Assembly: GCF_007830125.1 (NCBI RefSeq)
Contig: NZ_VLLG01000008.1
Location: forward strand, 62,001-126,000
Reading direction: 5' to 3'
Source of the DNA: Chitinophaga japonensis
GTDB taxonomy: Bacteria; Bacteroidota; Bacteroidia; Chitinophagales; Chitinophagaceae
DNA length: 64,000 bases
Positions 36,701 through 44,895 of this stretch are shown here, piece by piece. The notes beneath the pieces were generated by a model, which was not told the DNA's origin, made no database searches, and was given only the letters and a program-made list of their open reading frames with translations. Each line of letters opens with the position of its first letter. The stretch's first letter is position 1. The position numbers and the translations under genes were made by a program.

Positions 36701-37230
36701 GCGAGATCAATGACCAGGACCGGACCTTCATCGGTAACCCGCTGCCTACCTGGACCTACGGCCTTACGGTGAACGCCGCCTATAAAGGCTTTGACCTGGT
36801 CATATTCGGGCAGGGCGCCGGTGGTAACAAGATCTTCCAGGGCCTGCGCCGCCTGGACATTGGCAACGCCAACTGGCAAACGAAAGCGCTGGGCCGCTGG
36901 ACAGGCCCCGGCACCTCCAATGATTTCCCCAGGCTGGTGGAAGGCGATCCGAATAACAACCGCAACTTCACCAATCCCTCCGATTTCTACCTGGAAAGCG
37001 GCAGCTATTTCCGCATCAAGAACCTGCAGTTGGGCTACACCCTGCCGGCTTCTCTCAGCAAACGCGCCGGCATTGAAAGAGTGCGTGTGTACATCATGAG
37101 CGAGAACCTGGTGACCTTTACCGGTTATACCGGCTTCGACCCGGAGATCGGCGGCAACGTGATGAGCATTGACCGTGGTATCTACCCGCAGGCCCGTTCT
37201 TACATGATGGGATTGAATGTTACTTTTTAA
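33763..37230 (+). CDS. SusC/RagA family TonB-linked outer membrane protein with STN domain, locus B
   Basis: A 1155-residue transporter. A basic N-terminal extension (1-35) precedes the hydrophobic signal (MKLTTFLLLAACLQISAK), a layout common in Chitinophagaceae SusC proteins; a start at that inner methionine is possible. The order is STN domain (about 57-128), carboxypeptidase-regulatory-like domain (about 145-220), plug with VLKDAASQAIYGARAAAGV, and barrel to the C-terminus. With the SusD protein 21 bp downstream it should import beta-glucan oligosaccharides, judging from the GH16 and GH30 enzymes that follow. The STN domain is the signalling contact for FecR. Confidence 0.93.
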   Translation: MQFNFSGRACRIGKRSTVPVTRAVRPRIAGKMFRVMKLTTFLLLAACLQISAKAVSQQITLSARNAPLKKVLKEVSRQTGVSIVYDETMIARTNPVTLSVKNASVKDVLDQCLKGQPVSYSMDGLRIIIQHLPEARPQPVDTPIRVSGRITDERGEPVPGATIRVKDTNTGTAADGAGNYSITVPQGSQLVISFLGYTPQTLPVTGGTLNVQLAVSQTSLTETVVVGYGVQKKSVVTGSISSVRAADLENQPVTRTEQALQGRTSGVTIAANSGQPGSAATVRVRGLTTFGNNNPLWVVDGVVVDNGGIGYLNQYDIESIEVLKDAASQAIYGARAAAGVILITTKRGKAGTLKVNYNGYYGISEPAKKLDLLNATEYATLRNEAAINAGKDAPFANPAALGAGTDWQSVIFNNSAQRQNHEISVSGGSDKSTFYGSFGYLNQEGIVATDISKYQRVNVRLNSTHKLSKYVTFGENVGYAYDKAIGLGNTNSEFGGPLSSAINLDPITPLVVTDPAVAAQQPYLNKGVVRDAQGRPYGISGSVGQEITNPLAYIQTRLGNYSWSHNVVGNVFLEIQPIEGLRIRSSVGTKISFWGDETFTPIFWLNSSTTSPRTSFQRTNNQRFDWNLENTISYTKAFGLHDVTLLAGQGAYLDNRTKATDVTYFDLPVDNFKAASMNFDVATANRVATGSEGVDHKVASLFARVNYAYNEKYLFTGIIRRDGSSRFGANNKYGVFPSFSLGWVTSNENFWPANNVVDFLKIRGGYGVVGNDNIDDLGYASIVGGGRNYTIGNEGSYLVGYSPNAPANPDLRWEETKQTNIGFEATLFKDLHLSFDWYKKVTTGILQELRIPSYVGAFSNPVANVADMENTGIELELGYRKVLGDVTLSLNGNMSYIKNKVTDLGPGIAYLSGGESFIASSYPLTRTAVDQPFSSFYGFQTLGIFQTQEEVDNYVSSDGKKIQPNAVPGDFRWADLNGDGEINDQDRTFIGNPLPTWTYGLTVNAAYKGFDLVIFGQGAGGNKIFQGLRRLDIGNANWQTKALGRWTGPGTSNDFPRLVEGDPNNNRNFTNPSDFYLESGSYFRIKNLQLGYTLPASLSKRAGIERVRVYIMSENLVTFTGYTGFDPEIGGNVMSIDRGIYPQARSYMMGLNVTF

Positions 37231-37250
37231 CAAGCAAAAGCTGATTAAAC

Positions 37251-38801
37251 ATGAACAAACGTAAAATTTTATATATCACCCTGCTGGCGGCAGGTATGCT
37301 GGTAGCAGGCTCCTGCAGCAAAAGCTGGCTGGATGTGCAGCCCAAGGGCTCCATTCCCGAAGAGGATTATTACAAGAACGCGGACGAAGCCATGAACGGA
37401 CTGGTAGCGGTTTATGATGTGGTGGGCTGGCAGAGCAGCGGTTTTGTGACCAAAGTAGGCGCGCTGAACGCCGCTTCCGACGATCATTATGCCGGTGGTG
37501 GCGGTCCCAACGACGTAAGCTCCCTGCAGGTATGGTCCAACTATACCCTGACGCCGGCTACCGGTCCCCAGGATGTGCTGTGGCAGAAAGGTTTTGCCGG
37601 CATCGCCCGGGCCAATACCCTGCTGGCCAAGCTGCCGGATGTGCCGATGGATGAGAACCAGAAGAAACGCTTTGCAGCGGAGGCCAAATTCCTGCGCGCC
37701 TATTTCTATTTCGACCTGGTGCGCTTTTTCAAGGCCGTGCCTTTAATGACGGACCCGATCAGCACGCTCAATGAAATGTACGACGTGCCGCAGGCTACGC
37801 CGCAGGAAGTGTATGCACAGATAGAGCAGGACCTGAAGGATGCGATTGCCGAGCCCAACCTGCCGGACCAGGTGCCTGCAGCAACGGAAGGCGGCCGTGC
37901 TACCAAAGGCGCTGCGCACGCCCTGCTGGGAAGGGTATACCTGTTTGAGGAAAAATGGGCCGATGCCGTGGCCGAACTGCAGGAAGTGAACGGCGCCATG
38001 CCCGGGCAAACCAGTGCGAAGTACGGCTACAAGCTGCTGGATAATTTTGGCGACCTGTGGAGCCCCGCGCATAAGTTCAACAGCGAATCTGTTTTCGAGA
38101 TCAATTTCAACTCCAGCTCCGCCGGCAACTGGGATTGCGTATCCTGTACGGAAGGCAATGTGCTGGGCGTAATGGTAGGCCCCAGGGGCTACCGCGCCCT
38201 CACAGACCAGGCGCCCGATTATATATCCGGCTGGAGCTTCCTGGTGATCACGCCGGACCTGTTTAACGCCATTCATTATGATCCGCGTTACCGGTATACC
38301 GTTGCCAACCTGGACAGCCTGGAAGACAATGGCATCGTGGAGTATGAAAAAGGCTTTATGAACACCGGCTACTTCCTGGAAAAATTTGCAGGCCGTACTT
38401 CCACCCGCAGCACCGGCGGCGGTAACTGGGAGCTGAACTTTGGCCTGGATATGTACGAGATCCGCCTGGCAGATACTTACCTGATGGAAGCGGAAGCCCG
38501 TGTGCGCAGCGGCGAAAGCGGCCTGGCCGGCACCCGTTCCTACGACCTGCTGAATGCCGTGCGCGCCCGCGTGGGCCTTGCCCCTGTCAGCGCCACTATT
38601 GACAATATCATGCAGGAGCGCCGCCTGGAGCTGGCCGGCGAAGGTTTCCGCTGGTTTGACCTGGTACGCACCGGCAGGGCATCTGCCGTGCTGGGCAGCC
38701 GCGGTTTTGTGGCCGGCAAGCATGAATACCTGCCTATCCCGCTGCTGGAGCTGGATAATACCCAGATAGAGCAGACCACGGAATGGGGCGGTACTAAGTG
38801 A
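37251..38801 (+). CDS. RagB/SusD family surface lipoprotein, locus B
   Basis: A 516-residue SusD-like lipoprotein that caps the SusC channel and binds substrate. The lipobox VAGSC puts the lipidated cysteine at 22, followed by SKSWLDVQPKGSIPEEDYY, the standard opening. The middle has FLRAYFYFDLVRFF (helical TPR-like region), and the C-terminal part has EIRLADTYLMEAEA, QERRLELAGEG and RWFDLVRTG. It is 21 bp after SusC and followed by a large inverted repeat before the GH16 gene. Confidence 0.93.
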   Translation: MNKRKILYITLLAAGMLVAGSCSKSWLDVQPKGSIPEEDYYKNADEAMNGLVAVYDVVGWQSSGFVTKVGALNAASDDHYAGGGGPNDVSSLQVWSNYTLTPATGPQDVLWQKGFAGIARANTLLAKLPDVPMDENQKKRFAAEAKFLRAYFYFDLVRFFKAVPLMTDPISTLNEMYDVPQATPQEVYAQIEQDLKDAIAEPNLPDQVPAATEGGRATKGAAHALLGRVYLFEEKWADAVAELQEVNGAMPGQTSAKYGYKLLDNFGDLWSPAHKFNSESVFEINFNSSSAGNWDCVSCTEGNVLGVMVGPRGYRALTDQAPDYISGWSFLVITPDLFNAIHYDPRYRYTVANLDSLEDNGIVEYEKGFMNTGYFLEKFAGRTSTRSTGGGNWELNFGLDMYEIRLADTYLMEAEARVRSGESGLAGTRSYDLLNAVRARVGLAPVSATIDNIMQERRLELAGEGFRWFDLVRTGRASAVLGSRGFVAGKHEYLPIPLLELDNTQIEQTTEWGGTK

Positions 38802-38803
38802 GG

Positions 38804-38893
38804 AATGATAAATGTAAAATGCTGAATGTAAAATGTAAAAGTTGGTGGGAATGTGCTGCCAACTTTTACATTTAGTATTTTACATTTATCATT
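38804..38893. repeat. AT-rich inverted repeat with a tandem AATGTAAA unit
   Basis: The left arm (38804-38845) pairs with the right arm (38859-38893) around a 13-nt loop. The closing stem AAAAGTTGG/CCAACTTTT is perfect, and the outer AATGATAAATGTAAAAT pairs with its complement. The left arm has one extra copy of a 7-bp unit (ATGTAAA). It lies inside locus B between SusD and GH16 and may set relative expression by transcript pausing or RNA processing. Confidence 0.7.
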
Positions 38894-38917
38894 TTACATT
38901 TAAAAAAAGAATAGCCC

Positions 38918-39745
38918 ATGAAAATGTGGAGACATATCCCCTTCGCCCTGCTGGCCCTTGGCCTGGGCTACGGAAGCGCTTTGGCGCAGGATGCGCCGGC
39001 AGACAAGCACTGGCAATTTGAGGCGACGCCGGTATGGGCGGATGAATTTGACTATACCGGCCTGCCGGACTCCACGCGCTGGGGATACGACATTGGCGGC
39101 CACGGCTGGGGCAACGACGAGCTGCAGTATTATACCAACAGCACCAGGAATGCTGCAGTGGAAAATGGCGTGCTTACCATTACTGCGCGTAAGGAGGACA
39201 AGGAAGGCCGCCACTATACCTCCGCCCGGCTGATCACAAAGCACAAAGGCGATTTCCTGTATGGCCGTTTCGAGATCAGGGCCAGGCTGCCCGCGGGCAG
39301 GGGCACCTGGCCCGCCATCTGGATGCTGCCTACAGACTGGGCCTATGGCGGCTGGCCGCAGTCCGGCGAAATAGACATCATGGAGCATGTGGGCCACAAC
39401 CCCAACCAGGTGCACATCAGCGCGCACACGGAAAAATATTATTTCAAGATCAACACGCAGAAAACCGCCATCAAAAAGGTCAGCAACGCCACTACGGAAT
39501 TCCACCTGTACCGCATGGACTGGACACCGGCAACCCTGAAAGGGTATATTGACAATGAGCTGGTGTTCGAGTTTGCCAACGAAGGCAAAGGATATCCTGT
39601 ATGGCCTTTTGACAAGCGCTTTCACCTCCTGCTCAATATCGCCGTAGGTGGTGGCTGGGGTGGCCAGCAGGGAGTGGACGACAGCATCTTCCCCGCTGCC
39701 ATGGAAGTGGATTATGTAAGAGTGTACAAAATGATCGATCAATAA
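38918..39745 (+). CDS. Glycoside hydrolase family 16 protein (beta-glucanase)
   Basis: A 275-residue exported enzyme with a signal peptide (about 1-24, ending ALAQ) and one GH16 beta-jelly-roll domain. The active-site strand is GEIDIMEHVG, with nucleophile E151, D153 and acid/base E156. ARLPAGRGTWPAIWMLP is the substrate-cleft strand seen in laminarinase-like members, which cut beta-1,3 or mixed beta-1,3/1,4 glucans. No lipobox is present, so it is likely periplasmic. It stands between SusD and GH30 in locus B, consistent with breaking imported beta-glucan oligosaccharides. Confidence 0.92.
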   Translation: MKMWRHIPFALLALGLGYGSALAQDAPADKHWQFEATPVWADEFDYTGLPDSTRWGYDIGGHGWGNDELQYYTNSTRNAAVENGVLTITARKEDKEGRHYTSARLITKHKGDFLYGRFEIRARLPAGRGTWPAIWMLPTDWAYGGWPQSGEIDIMEHVGHNPNQVHISAHTEKYYFKINTQKTAIKKVSNATTEFHLYRMDWTPATLKGYIDNELVFEFANEGKGYPVWPFDKRFHLLLNIAVGGGWGGQQGVDDSIFPAAMEVDYVRVYKMIDQ

Positions 39746-39758
39746 CACCGAACGGAAT

Positions 39759-41177
39759 ATGATACAAACCGGCAAAAAGATCCGCAGCATAGCCGCCGCA
39801 CTGCTATTGTGCGCAGCATGCTTCACGGCATGTAAGGAAAGCAGCAGGGAACAAGGCATCAGCTACTGGCTGACGACGCCCGACAGATCGGCATTGTTTG
39901 CAAAGCAACCGGCAACCCTGCCATTCCGGGATACCGCCAATAATTATCCCACGATTACCGTGGATACCGCGCAAACCTACCAGGAGATAGACGGTTTTGG
40001 CTACGCGCTTACCGGCGGCAGCGCCACCCTGATCAATTCCCTGCCGCCTGCGGAGCAGGACGCGCTGCTGAAAGAGCTGTTCCTGGCCGGGGACAACGGC
40101 ATTGGCGTGAGCTACCTGCGGGTTACCATCGGCGCATCTGATCTGAGCGATACTACATTTACCTACGATGAAATGCCGGCCGGGCAAACGGATGAAAGCC
40201 TGGCGCATTTCAGCCTGGAAAGAGAGCAAAAAGACCTGTTGCCCGTTCTGAAAAAGATCGTGGCGCTGAGCCCCTCCATCAAAATATTAGGCTCCCCCTG
40301 GACAGCGCCTACCTGGATGAAGACCAACCGCGCTTTTAAGGGGGGCAGCCTGGAGCCGGCTTATTACAGCGCTTATGCGCAGTACTTTGTAAAGTACATA
40401 CAGGCCATGCAGCAGGATGGCATTACTATAGACGCCATTACGCCGCAGAATGAACCGCTGCACGGCGGTAATGTGCCCAGCATGGTGATGCAGCCGGAGG
40501 AGCAGGCGGATTTCATTGCCAATCACCTGGGCCCCGCTTTCAAAGCCGCCGGCCTTAAAACAAAGATCATCATCTATGATCACAATGCCGATCGCCCTGA
40601 TTATCCCATAACCGTGCTGGATGATGCCGGGGCAAGGCCCTACATCGACGGCTCCGCTTTTCACCTGTATGGCGGCGATATCACGGCGCTTACAGCCGTG
40701 CATAATGCCTACCCGGATAAGCACATCTATTTTACGGAGCAATGGGTGGGCGCTCCCGGCGTATTCAGCACTAACCTGCAGTGGCATGTAAGCACGCTGA
40801 TCATTGGCGCTACGCGCAACTGGAGCCGCAATGTACTGGAGTGGAACCTGGCCGCCGATCCTTCCTACAACCCGCACACGGCGGGCGGCTGCACCGCCTG
40901 CGTGGGCGCGCTGACTATAGGCGACAGTGTTACCCGCAACGTGGCGTATTACATTATTGCACATGCTTCAAAATTTGTACGGCCCGGCTCCGTGCGCATT
41001 GCTTCCAATGTGCCCGGCAAGCTGAATAACGTGGCTTTTAAAGCGCCGGATGGTAAAAAGGTGCTGATCGTGGTGAACGATGGTAAAACGCCGCAAACGT
41101 TCAATATCCGCTTTAACGGGGAGGTAGCCACTACCGCCCTGGATACCGGCGCCGTAGCTACTTATGTGTGGAAATAA
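39759..41177 (+). CDS. Glycoside hydrolase family 30 lipoprotein
   Basis: A 472-residue lipoprotein (lipobox ACFTAC, cysteine 25) with a (beta/alpha)8 barrel and a C-terminal beta domain (about 400-470). IDGFGYALTGGSA marks the domain start, E232 in ITPQNEP is the acid/base and E327 in YFTEQWVGAP the nucleophile. The sequence resembles subfamily 3, whose bacterial members cleave beta-1,6-glucan; that assignment is inferred from the overall pattern. As a surface or periplasm-facing lipoprotein it may remove beta-1,6 branches or open beta-1,6-glucan before uptake. It follows GH16 by 13 bp and ends locus B. Confidence 0.92.
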   Translation: MIQTGKKIRSIAAALLLCAACFTACKESSREQGISYWLTTPDRSALFAKQPATLPFRDTANNYPTITVDTAQTYQEIDGFGYALTGGSATLINSLPPAEQDALLKELFLAGDNGIGVSYLRVTIGASDLSDTTFTYDEMPAGQTDESLAHFSLEREQKDLLPVLKKIVALSPSIKILGSPWTAPTWMKTNRAFKGGSLEPAYYSAYAQYFVKYIQAMQQDGITIDAITPQNEPLHGGNVPSMVMQPEEQADFIANHLGPAFKAAGLKTKIIIYDHNADRPDYPITVLDDAGARPYIDGSAFHLYGGDITALTAVHNAYPDKHIYFTEQWVGAPGVFSTNLQWHVSTLIIGATRNWSRNVLEWNLAADPSYNPHTAGGCTACVGALTIGDSVTRNVAYYIIAHASKFVRPGSVRIASNVPGKLNNVAFKAPDGKKVLIVVNDGKTPQTFNIRFNGEVATTALDTGAVATYVWK

Positions 41178-41289
41178 GGCTGCGCAGGGAACACTTGTAT
41201 AAATCATCGTTTCCTTTGTATCCTTTATCACCGGCGTATTTCCCCTTTGAAACAAAGTGATACTTTCATGATGCAAGTAATCAGAAAGT

Positions 41290-42072
41290 ATGTTGATCAT
41301 CATGCTGGCCGGCGTTGCCCTGCTGCTGGTTATGGCCGCCCTGCTTGCCCGCAGCTACCGGCTGAAGCGGCGCAGCAGGCAGCAGTTGCTGGCCCAGCAA
41401 AAGGATATTACGGAGAAGAACCGCTGCCTGCAGCACCTGTTGACCGAAAAAGAATGGCTGCTGAAAGAAGTGCACCACCGCGTCAGGAACAACCTGCAGA
41501 TCGTGATCAGTTTGCTGAACATACAGTCCGCCTACCTGGACAATGATGCAGCCCTGCACGCCATCCGCCAGAGCCAGCACCGTATCAGCGCTATGTCCCT
41601 CGTGCACCAGAAGGCATACCAGTCCGGCGCTATCTCTACGATCGATATGCACGAATACACCCAGGAGCTGCTGCATTACCTGAAGGAGCATTTCAACACC
41701 GGGCCGCAGTTGGTGTTTGCATGCCGGGTGGATAATATACAACTGGATATATCCGCTGCCGTGCCGGTAGGGCTGATACTCAACGAGGCCATCACCAATG
41801 CCATCCGGCATTCCTTCCCGGGCGGCCGTGCCGGCCATATTACGGTAGAGATGGCGTACCTGGCTACGGACCAGTTGCTGCTTGTTATATCGGACGATGG
41901 GATAGGGCTGGGACCGGATTTTGATTTTGAAGCGCAGCCGGCTATCGGGCTGCGGCTGATCCGCATGTTGAGCGAACAGTTGGAGGCCGCCCTGAAGATC
42001 AATGGCGGCCCGGGTTGCAGGATAGAGGTCCGTTTTAAAACAGCGCCTGCTGCACTGCTTTCCCCCGATTAG
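41290..42072 (+). CDS. Short sensor histidine kinase (HisKA_2), paralogue of the TPR kinase without its sensor half
   Basis: A 260-residue kinase with one N-terminal membrane helix (about 2-20), a short coiled coil (20-55), HisKA_2 (LLKEVHHRVRNN, H62/H63) and HATPase_c (N box LILNEAITNAIRHSF, G box SDDGIGLG). From the helix onward it aligns with residues about 495-757 of the TPR kinase at 4473, including the RLKRRSRQQLLAQQ stretch. The periplasmic repeat domain is missing, and no remnant is seen in the 112 bp upstream. No response regulator gene is adjacent. It is either a truncated paralogue that kept its reading frame or an orphan kinase responding to a membrane or cytoplasmic cue. Confidence 0.85.
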   Translation: MLIIMLAGVALLLVMAALLARSYRLKRRSRQQLLAQQKDITEKNRCLQHLLTEKEWLLKEVHHRVRNNLQIVISLLNIQSAYLDNDAALHAIRQSQHRISAMSLVHQKAYQSGAISTIDMHEYTQELLHYLKEHFNTGPQLVFACRVDNIQLDISAAVPVGLILNEAITNAIRHSFPGGRAGHITVEMAYLATDQLLLVISDDGIGLGPDFDFEAQPAIGLRLIRMLSEQLEAALKINGGPGCRIEVRFKTAPAALLSPD

Positions 42073-42109
42073 TTTATATTGCGATCCTATTCTGTACAAA
42101 TCTTTGCTT

Positions 42110-42997
42110 ATGAGATCAATCCTGCTGCTGGCATTCCATTGTGCCTGCCTGTGCCTTGCTGCTTTTGGACAATCCGCTAAAACCGCTATCCCTTTCGAAT
42201 TGCCGGGATCAGGCCATATCCTGGTAAAGGCAACGGTAGACGGGGTGGAAGGAAATTTCCTGTTTGATACCGGCGCCGGGCTTACAGTGCTCACGAAAAC
42301 TTTTTTTGACAAGCTGCCGCACTCCCGGAAAGAGGACGGTGGTTTTACCGCCTTCCGCGCCACCGGGGAGCGCCTGGATGCCGACCTGTATACCGTAAGG
42401 GATTTCAGGCTGGGCGGCATGCAGCACGCCACCGAAGAGGTTAGCTACCTGGATGTAAAGCTGGGCGGACTGGATGGGATCATTTCCCTGAAGTTCATGG
42501 AAAAGCAGCCCTTTACCATTGACCTGGAAAAGAAGGAGATCCGGCTGGAAACGCCTGCCTCCCTGGCCGCTATCCGGAAAACAGGCAAGCTGATACCCAT
42601 ACAGCCGGAAGACTACCGCGGGCATGCGCTGGACATGTTCGCCTATTTCAGGGTGAACGATACGCTTACCCTGCAGTTGTCATTGGATAGTGGTGCGGGA
42701 AAAGACGTGTTCAAGCTGAACGCAAAATACCTGCAGGCCCTGGGCGTTAATGTAAATGACACCACCCGGGTGAAAAAGGTGGCGCGGCGCAGCGAGATCA
42801 ACCAGGACTTTGTGTCGCATACCTACCTCACTTCCCTGGACAAGCTGGCGGCCGCGGCCGTTCCCGCTGTGCAGACAACGGGTTTTAAGGCACAATTTGT
42901 GGAAGGACTGATCTACGACGGTATTATGTGGATCAACTGGCTGGGCAACCGCATCACGGTAGACGTGCCGGGACGGGCCATGCTGGTACAAAACTGA
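42110..42997 (+). CDS. Exported aspartyl protease family protein (two retropepsin-like lobes)
   Basis: A 295-residue protein with a signal peptide (about 1-21, ending AAFGQS) and two aspartyl-protease-like lobes. The first has FDTGAG with D53 in the strand FLFDTGAGLTVL, and the second has LDSGAG with D193. Bacteroidota proteins of this group are annotated aspartyl protease family; proteolysis is mostly unproven. The ATG at 42110 gives the best signal peptide; a TTG two codons upstream is also open. It stands alone between the short kinase and a DinB gene. Confidence 0.8.
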   Translation: MRSILLLAFHCACLCLAAFGQSAKTAIPFELPGSGHILVKATVDGVEGNFLFDTGAGLTVLTKTFFDKLPHSRKEDGGFTAFRATGERLDADLYTVRDFRLGGMQHATEEVSYLDVKLGGLDGIISLKFMEKQPFTIDLEKKEIRLETPASLAAIRKTGKLIPIQPEDYRGHALDMFAYFRVNDTLTLQLSLDSGAGKDVFKLNAKYLQALGVNVNDTTRVKKVARRSEINQDFVSHTYLTSLDKLAAAAVPAVQTTGFKAQFVEGLIYDGIMWINWLGNRITVDVPGRAMLVQN

Positions 42998-43010
42998 CAA
43001 TCTTTTGCAT

Positions 43011-43484
43011 ATGAACGTGTTATGGACCGCACAGTATGACATGGTGCAAATGGCCCGGGCCGTTTTGCTGGATTATTGCGATACGGTATCGCCGGCGGAT
43101 TTTGTGGCCGAAAATACCGGGTTTGGCCGGGGCGGCAGCATGCGCAACCTGCTGGTGCATATCGGGCATACCTACCAGTACTGGACCGGTTTTCATGCGC
43201 TGGGCCGGGAAATGGAATACCCGTCCTATGAAAAGGTCCCGGACGTGTCCGCGTGCCGGGACTTTTTCAGGTCCATTGACCAACTGGTGGAAACATTCAT
43301 CAGCCACTACCGGGATGCCGATGCGGTACAACTGGCTTCCCGGCGGGACGATAAAGTGACCGTTACCACCCCCCTCCAGGTATTTACGCACGTGATCACC
43401 CATGAATTCCACCACAAAGGGCAGATCCTCTCTATCAGCCGGCACCTGGGCTATACGCCCGTAGATACGGATATTATCCGTTAA
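43011..43484 (+). CDS. DinB family protein
   Basis: A 157-residue four-helix-bundle protein of the DinB/YfiT metalloenzyme-like fold. The metal-binding histidines are probably H50 (LLVHIGHT), H131 and H135 (THEFHHKGQ), the usual three-histidine set. The family includes thiol transferases and damage-induced proteins, but most members, like this one, have no proven reaction. I chose the ATG at 43011 over an upstream TTG because the protein then starts MNVLWTAQYD, matching the family's first helix. It follows the aspartyl-protease-like gene by 13 bp. Confidence 0.85.
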   Translation: MNVLWTAQYDMVQMARAVLLDYCDTVSPADFVAENTGFGRGGSMRNLLVHIGHTYQYWTGFHALGREMEYPSYEKVPDVSACRDFFRSIDQLVETFISHYRDADAVQLASRRDDKVTVTTPLQVFTHVITHEFHHKGQILSISRHLGYTPVDTDIIR

Positions 43485-43589
43485 TCCCGTTTTTTTCCGC
43501 TTTGCGTAAATGATTTTCCCGTTCCGAATAGGGAATGCTGCCTCCCTGTCCGATTTTTATACTCAAAGCAGGAAGGAAGCAATCATATC

Positions 43590-44858
43590 ATGGGAAATAC
43601 TCACAAAACCACCGGGAAGAAAAAGGGCAGGTCCTGGCTCAAAAAGCTGAATGCCTGGCTGCATCTCTGGCTGGGGCTTAGCTCCGGGCTGATTGTGCTG
43701 ATCGTGAGCATTACCGGCTGCCTGTTCGTGTTCCACAAGGAGATATCCGGCTGGATACACCACGATATCCTGTACGTGGAAGCGCCGGAAATGCAGCCGC
43801 TGCCGCTGAGCGTGCTGCAGGAAAAGGCGCAGGCCGCGCTGGGTAAGGAATTTCCCATCCGGAGCATGATCACCTACCGGCAGCCGGACCGGTCCTGGGA
43901 GTTTATCACCTACAAGAACGGCGATCCTGATGCGCTCACCATTTTCGGCGCTACCGAATATTACAAAACAGCTTACGTAAACCCCTATACCGGCGCGGTA
44001 ACAGCCGTGCGCAACCTGAAGTACGACTTTTTTGTGCTGATGAAGTACGCCCACTGGAGCCTGCTGCTCAATACCAGGTATGGGCAGCCTATTGTAGGCT
44101 GGGGCACCTTCATCTTCGTAATATTGCTGATCACCGGGCTGATACTGTGGTGGCCGAAGAAGTGGACCAAAAAGGCCCGTGAGCAAAGCTTCCGCATCAA
44201 ATGGTCCGGCAGTTCCAGGCGGGTGAACTATGACCTGCATAATGTGCTGGGCTTTTATGCCCTGCTGATAGCCCTGGTGCTGGCCCTTACCGGTATGGTA
44301 TGGTCCTTCAAGTGGTTTAAGCAGGCCGTATATGTAGTAGCCTCCGGCAGCATGACGCCGCCGCAGCATAAGGAGGTGAAGTCCGATACCCTGGCGCTGC
44401 CGCCGGCTAACAGCAACCCGCTGGACATTGCCTATGCTGCAGCCGTAAAGGCCGCACCTGCTGCCAAACGTATAGGCGTGAGCGCGGTGCTGCCCGCCAA
44501 CGATGCCACTATCCGCATGGCGGCCTACTGGGGCAAGGAGACCTATTATGACCGCGATGACCTGCAGTTTGACAAGCACAGCGGCCGGCTCCTGCTGCGG
44601 GAGACCGCCAAAGACCGCAATGCCGGTGAGCGCCTGATCGGTATGAATTATGATATTCACGTAGGCGCCATTGCCGGCCTGCCCGGCAAGATACTTGCCT
44701 TCTTTGCCAGCCTGATCTGCGCCAGCCTGCCCGTAACGGGCCTGCTGGTATGGCTGAACAAAAAGAAGAGAAAGGCGAAGAAACCGGCTGCACAGGAGAG
44801 CGGGTACCAGCGGGCGCCCCGGCAGCAACCCCGTGTGGTGCTGGCCGGCAGGGACTAG
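43590..44858 (+). CDS. PepSY-associated transmembrane protein
   Basis: A 422-residue inner-membrane protein with four membrane helices (about 28-52, 168-190, 225-245 and 362-385). The family is often next to iron uptake genes and is thought to reduce or transport ferric siderophores. Conserved elements include HLWLGLSSGLIVLIVSITG in the first helix, the KYAHWSLLL and DLHNVLGFY stretches, and MNYDIHVG before the last helix; the histidines could bind heme. A PepSY domain lies in the first periplasmic loop. No siderophore receptor lies nearby. The gene is followed within 40 bp by the HExxH protein. Confidence 0.88.
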   Translation: MGNTHKTTGKKKGRSWLKKLNAWLHLWLGLSSGLIVLIVSITGCLFVFHKEISGWIHHDILYVEAPEMQPLPLSVLQEKAQAALGKEFPIRSMITYRQPDRSWEFITYKNGDPDALTIFGATEYYKTAYVNPYTGAVTAVRNLKYDFFVLMKYAHWSLLLNTRYGQPIVGWGTFIFVILLITGLILWWPKKWTKKAREQSFRIKWSGSSRRVNYDLHNVLGFYALLIALVLALTGMVWSFKWFKQAVYVVASGSMTPPQHKEVKSDTLALPPANSNPLDIAYAAAVKAAPAAKRIGVSAVLPANDATIRMAAYWGKETYYDRDDLQFDKHSGRLLLRETAKDRNAGERLIGMNYDIHVGAIAGLPGKILAFFASLICASLPVTGLLVWLNKKKRKAKKPAAQESGYQRAPRQQPRVVLAGRD

Positions 44859-44883
44859 GCCCCGCCGCCTCCGGATGGTTTCG

Positions 44884-44891
44884 TATCTTTG
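44884..44891 (+). promoter_or_regulatory. TATCTTTG element just before the HExxH gene
   Basis: TATCTTTG fits the Bacteroidota -7 consensus TAnnTTTG in all fixed positions but ends only 4 nt before the ATG at 44896. Transcription from it would start at or inside the first codons, so a leaderless transcript is possible. No TTTG lies 19-21 nt upstream, which weakens the call. Confidence 0.35.
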
Positions 44892-44895
44892 CCGG

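Noticed and set aside
33712..37233. Long open frames antisense to the SusC gene of locus B
   Set aside because: Shadow frames of a long GC-rich gene; no family pattern and no start context.
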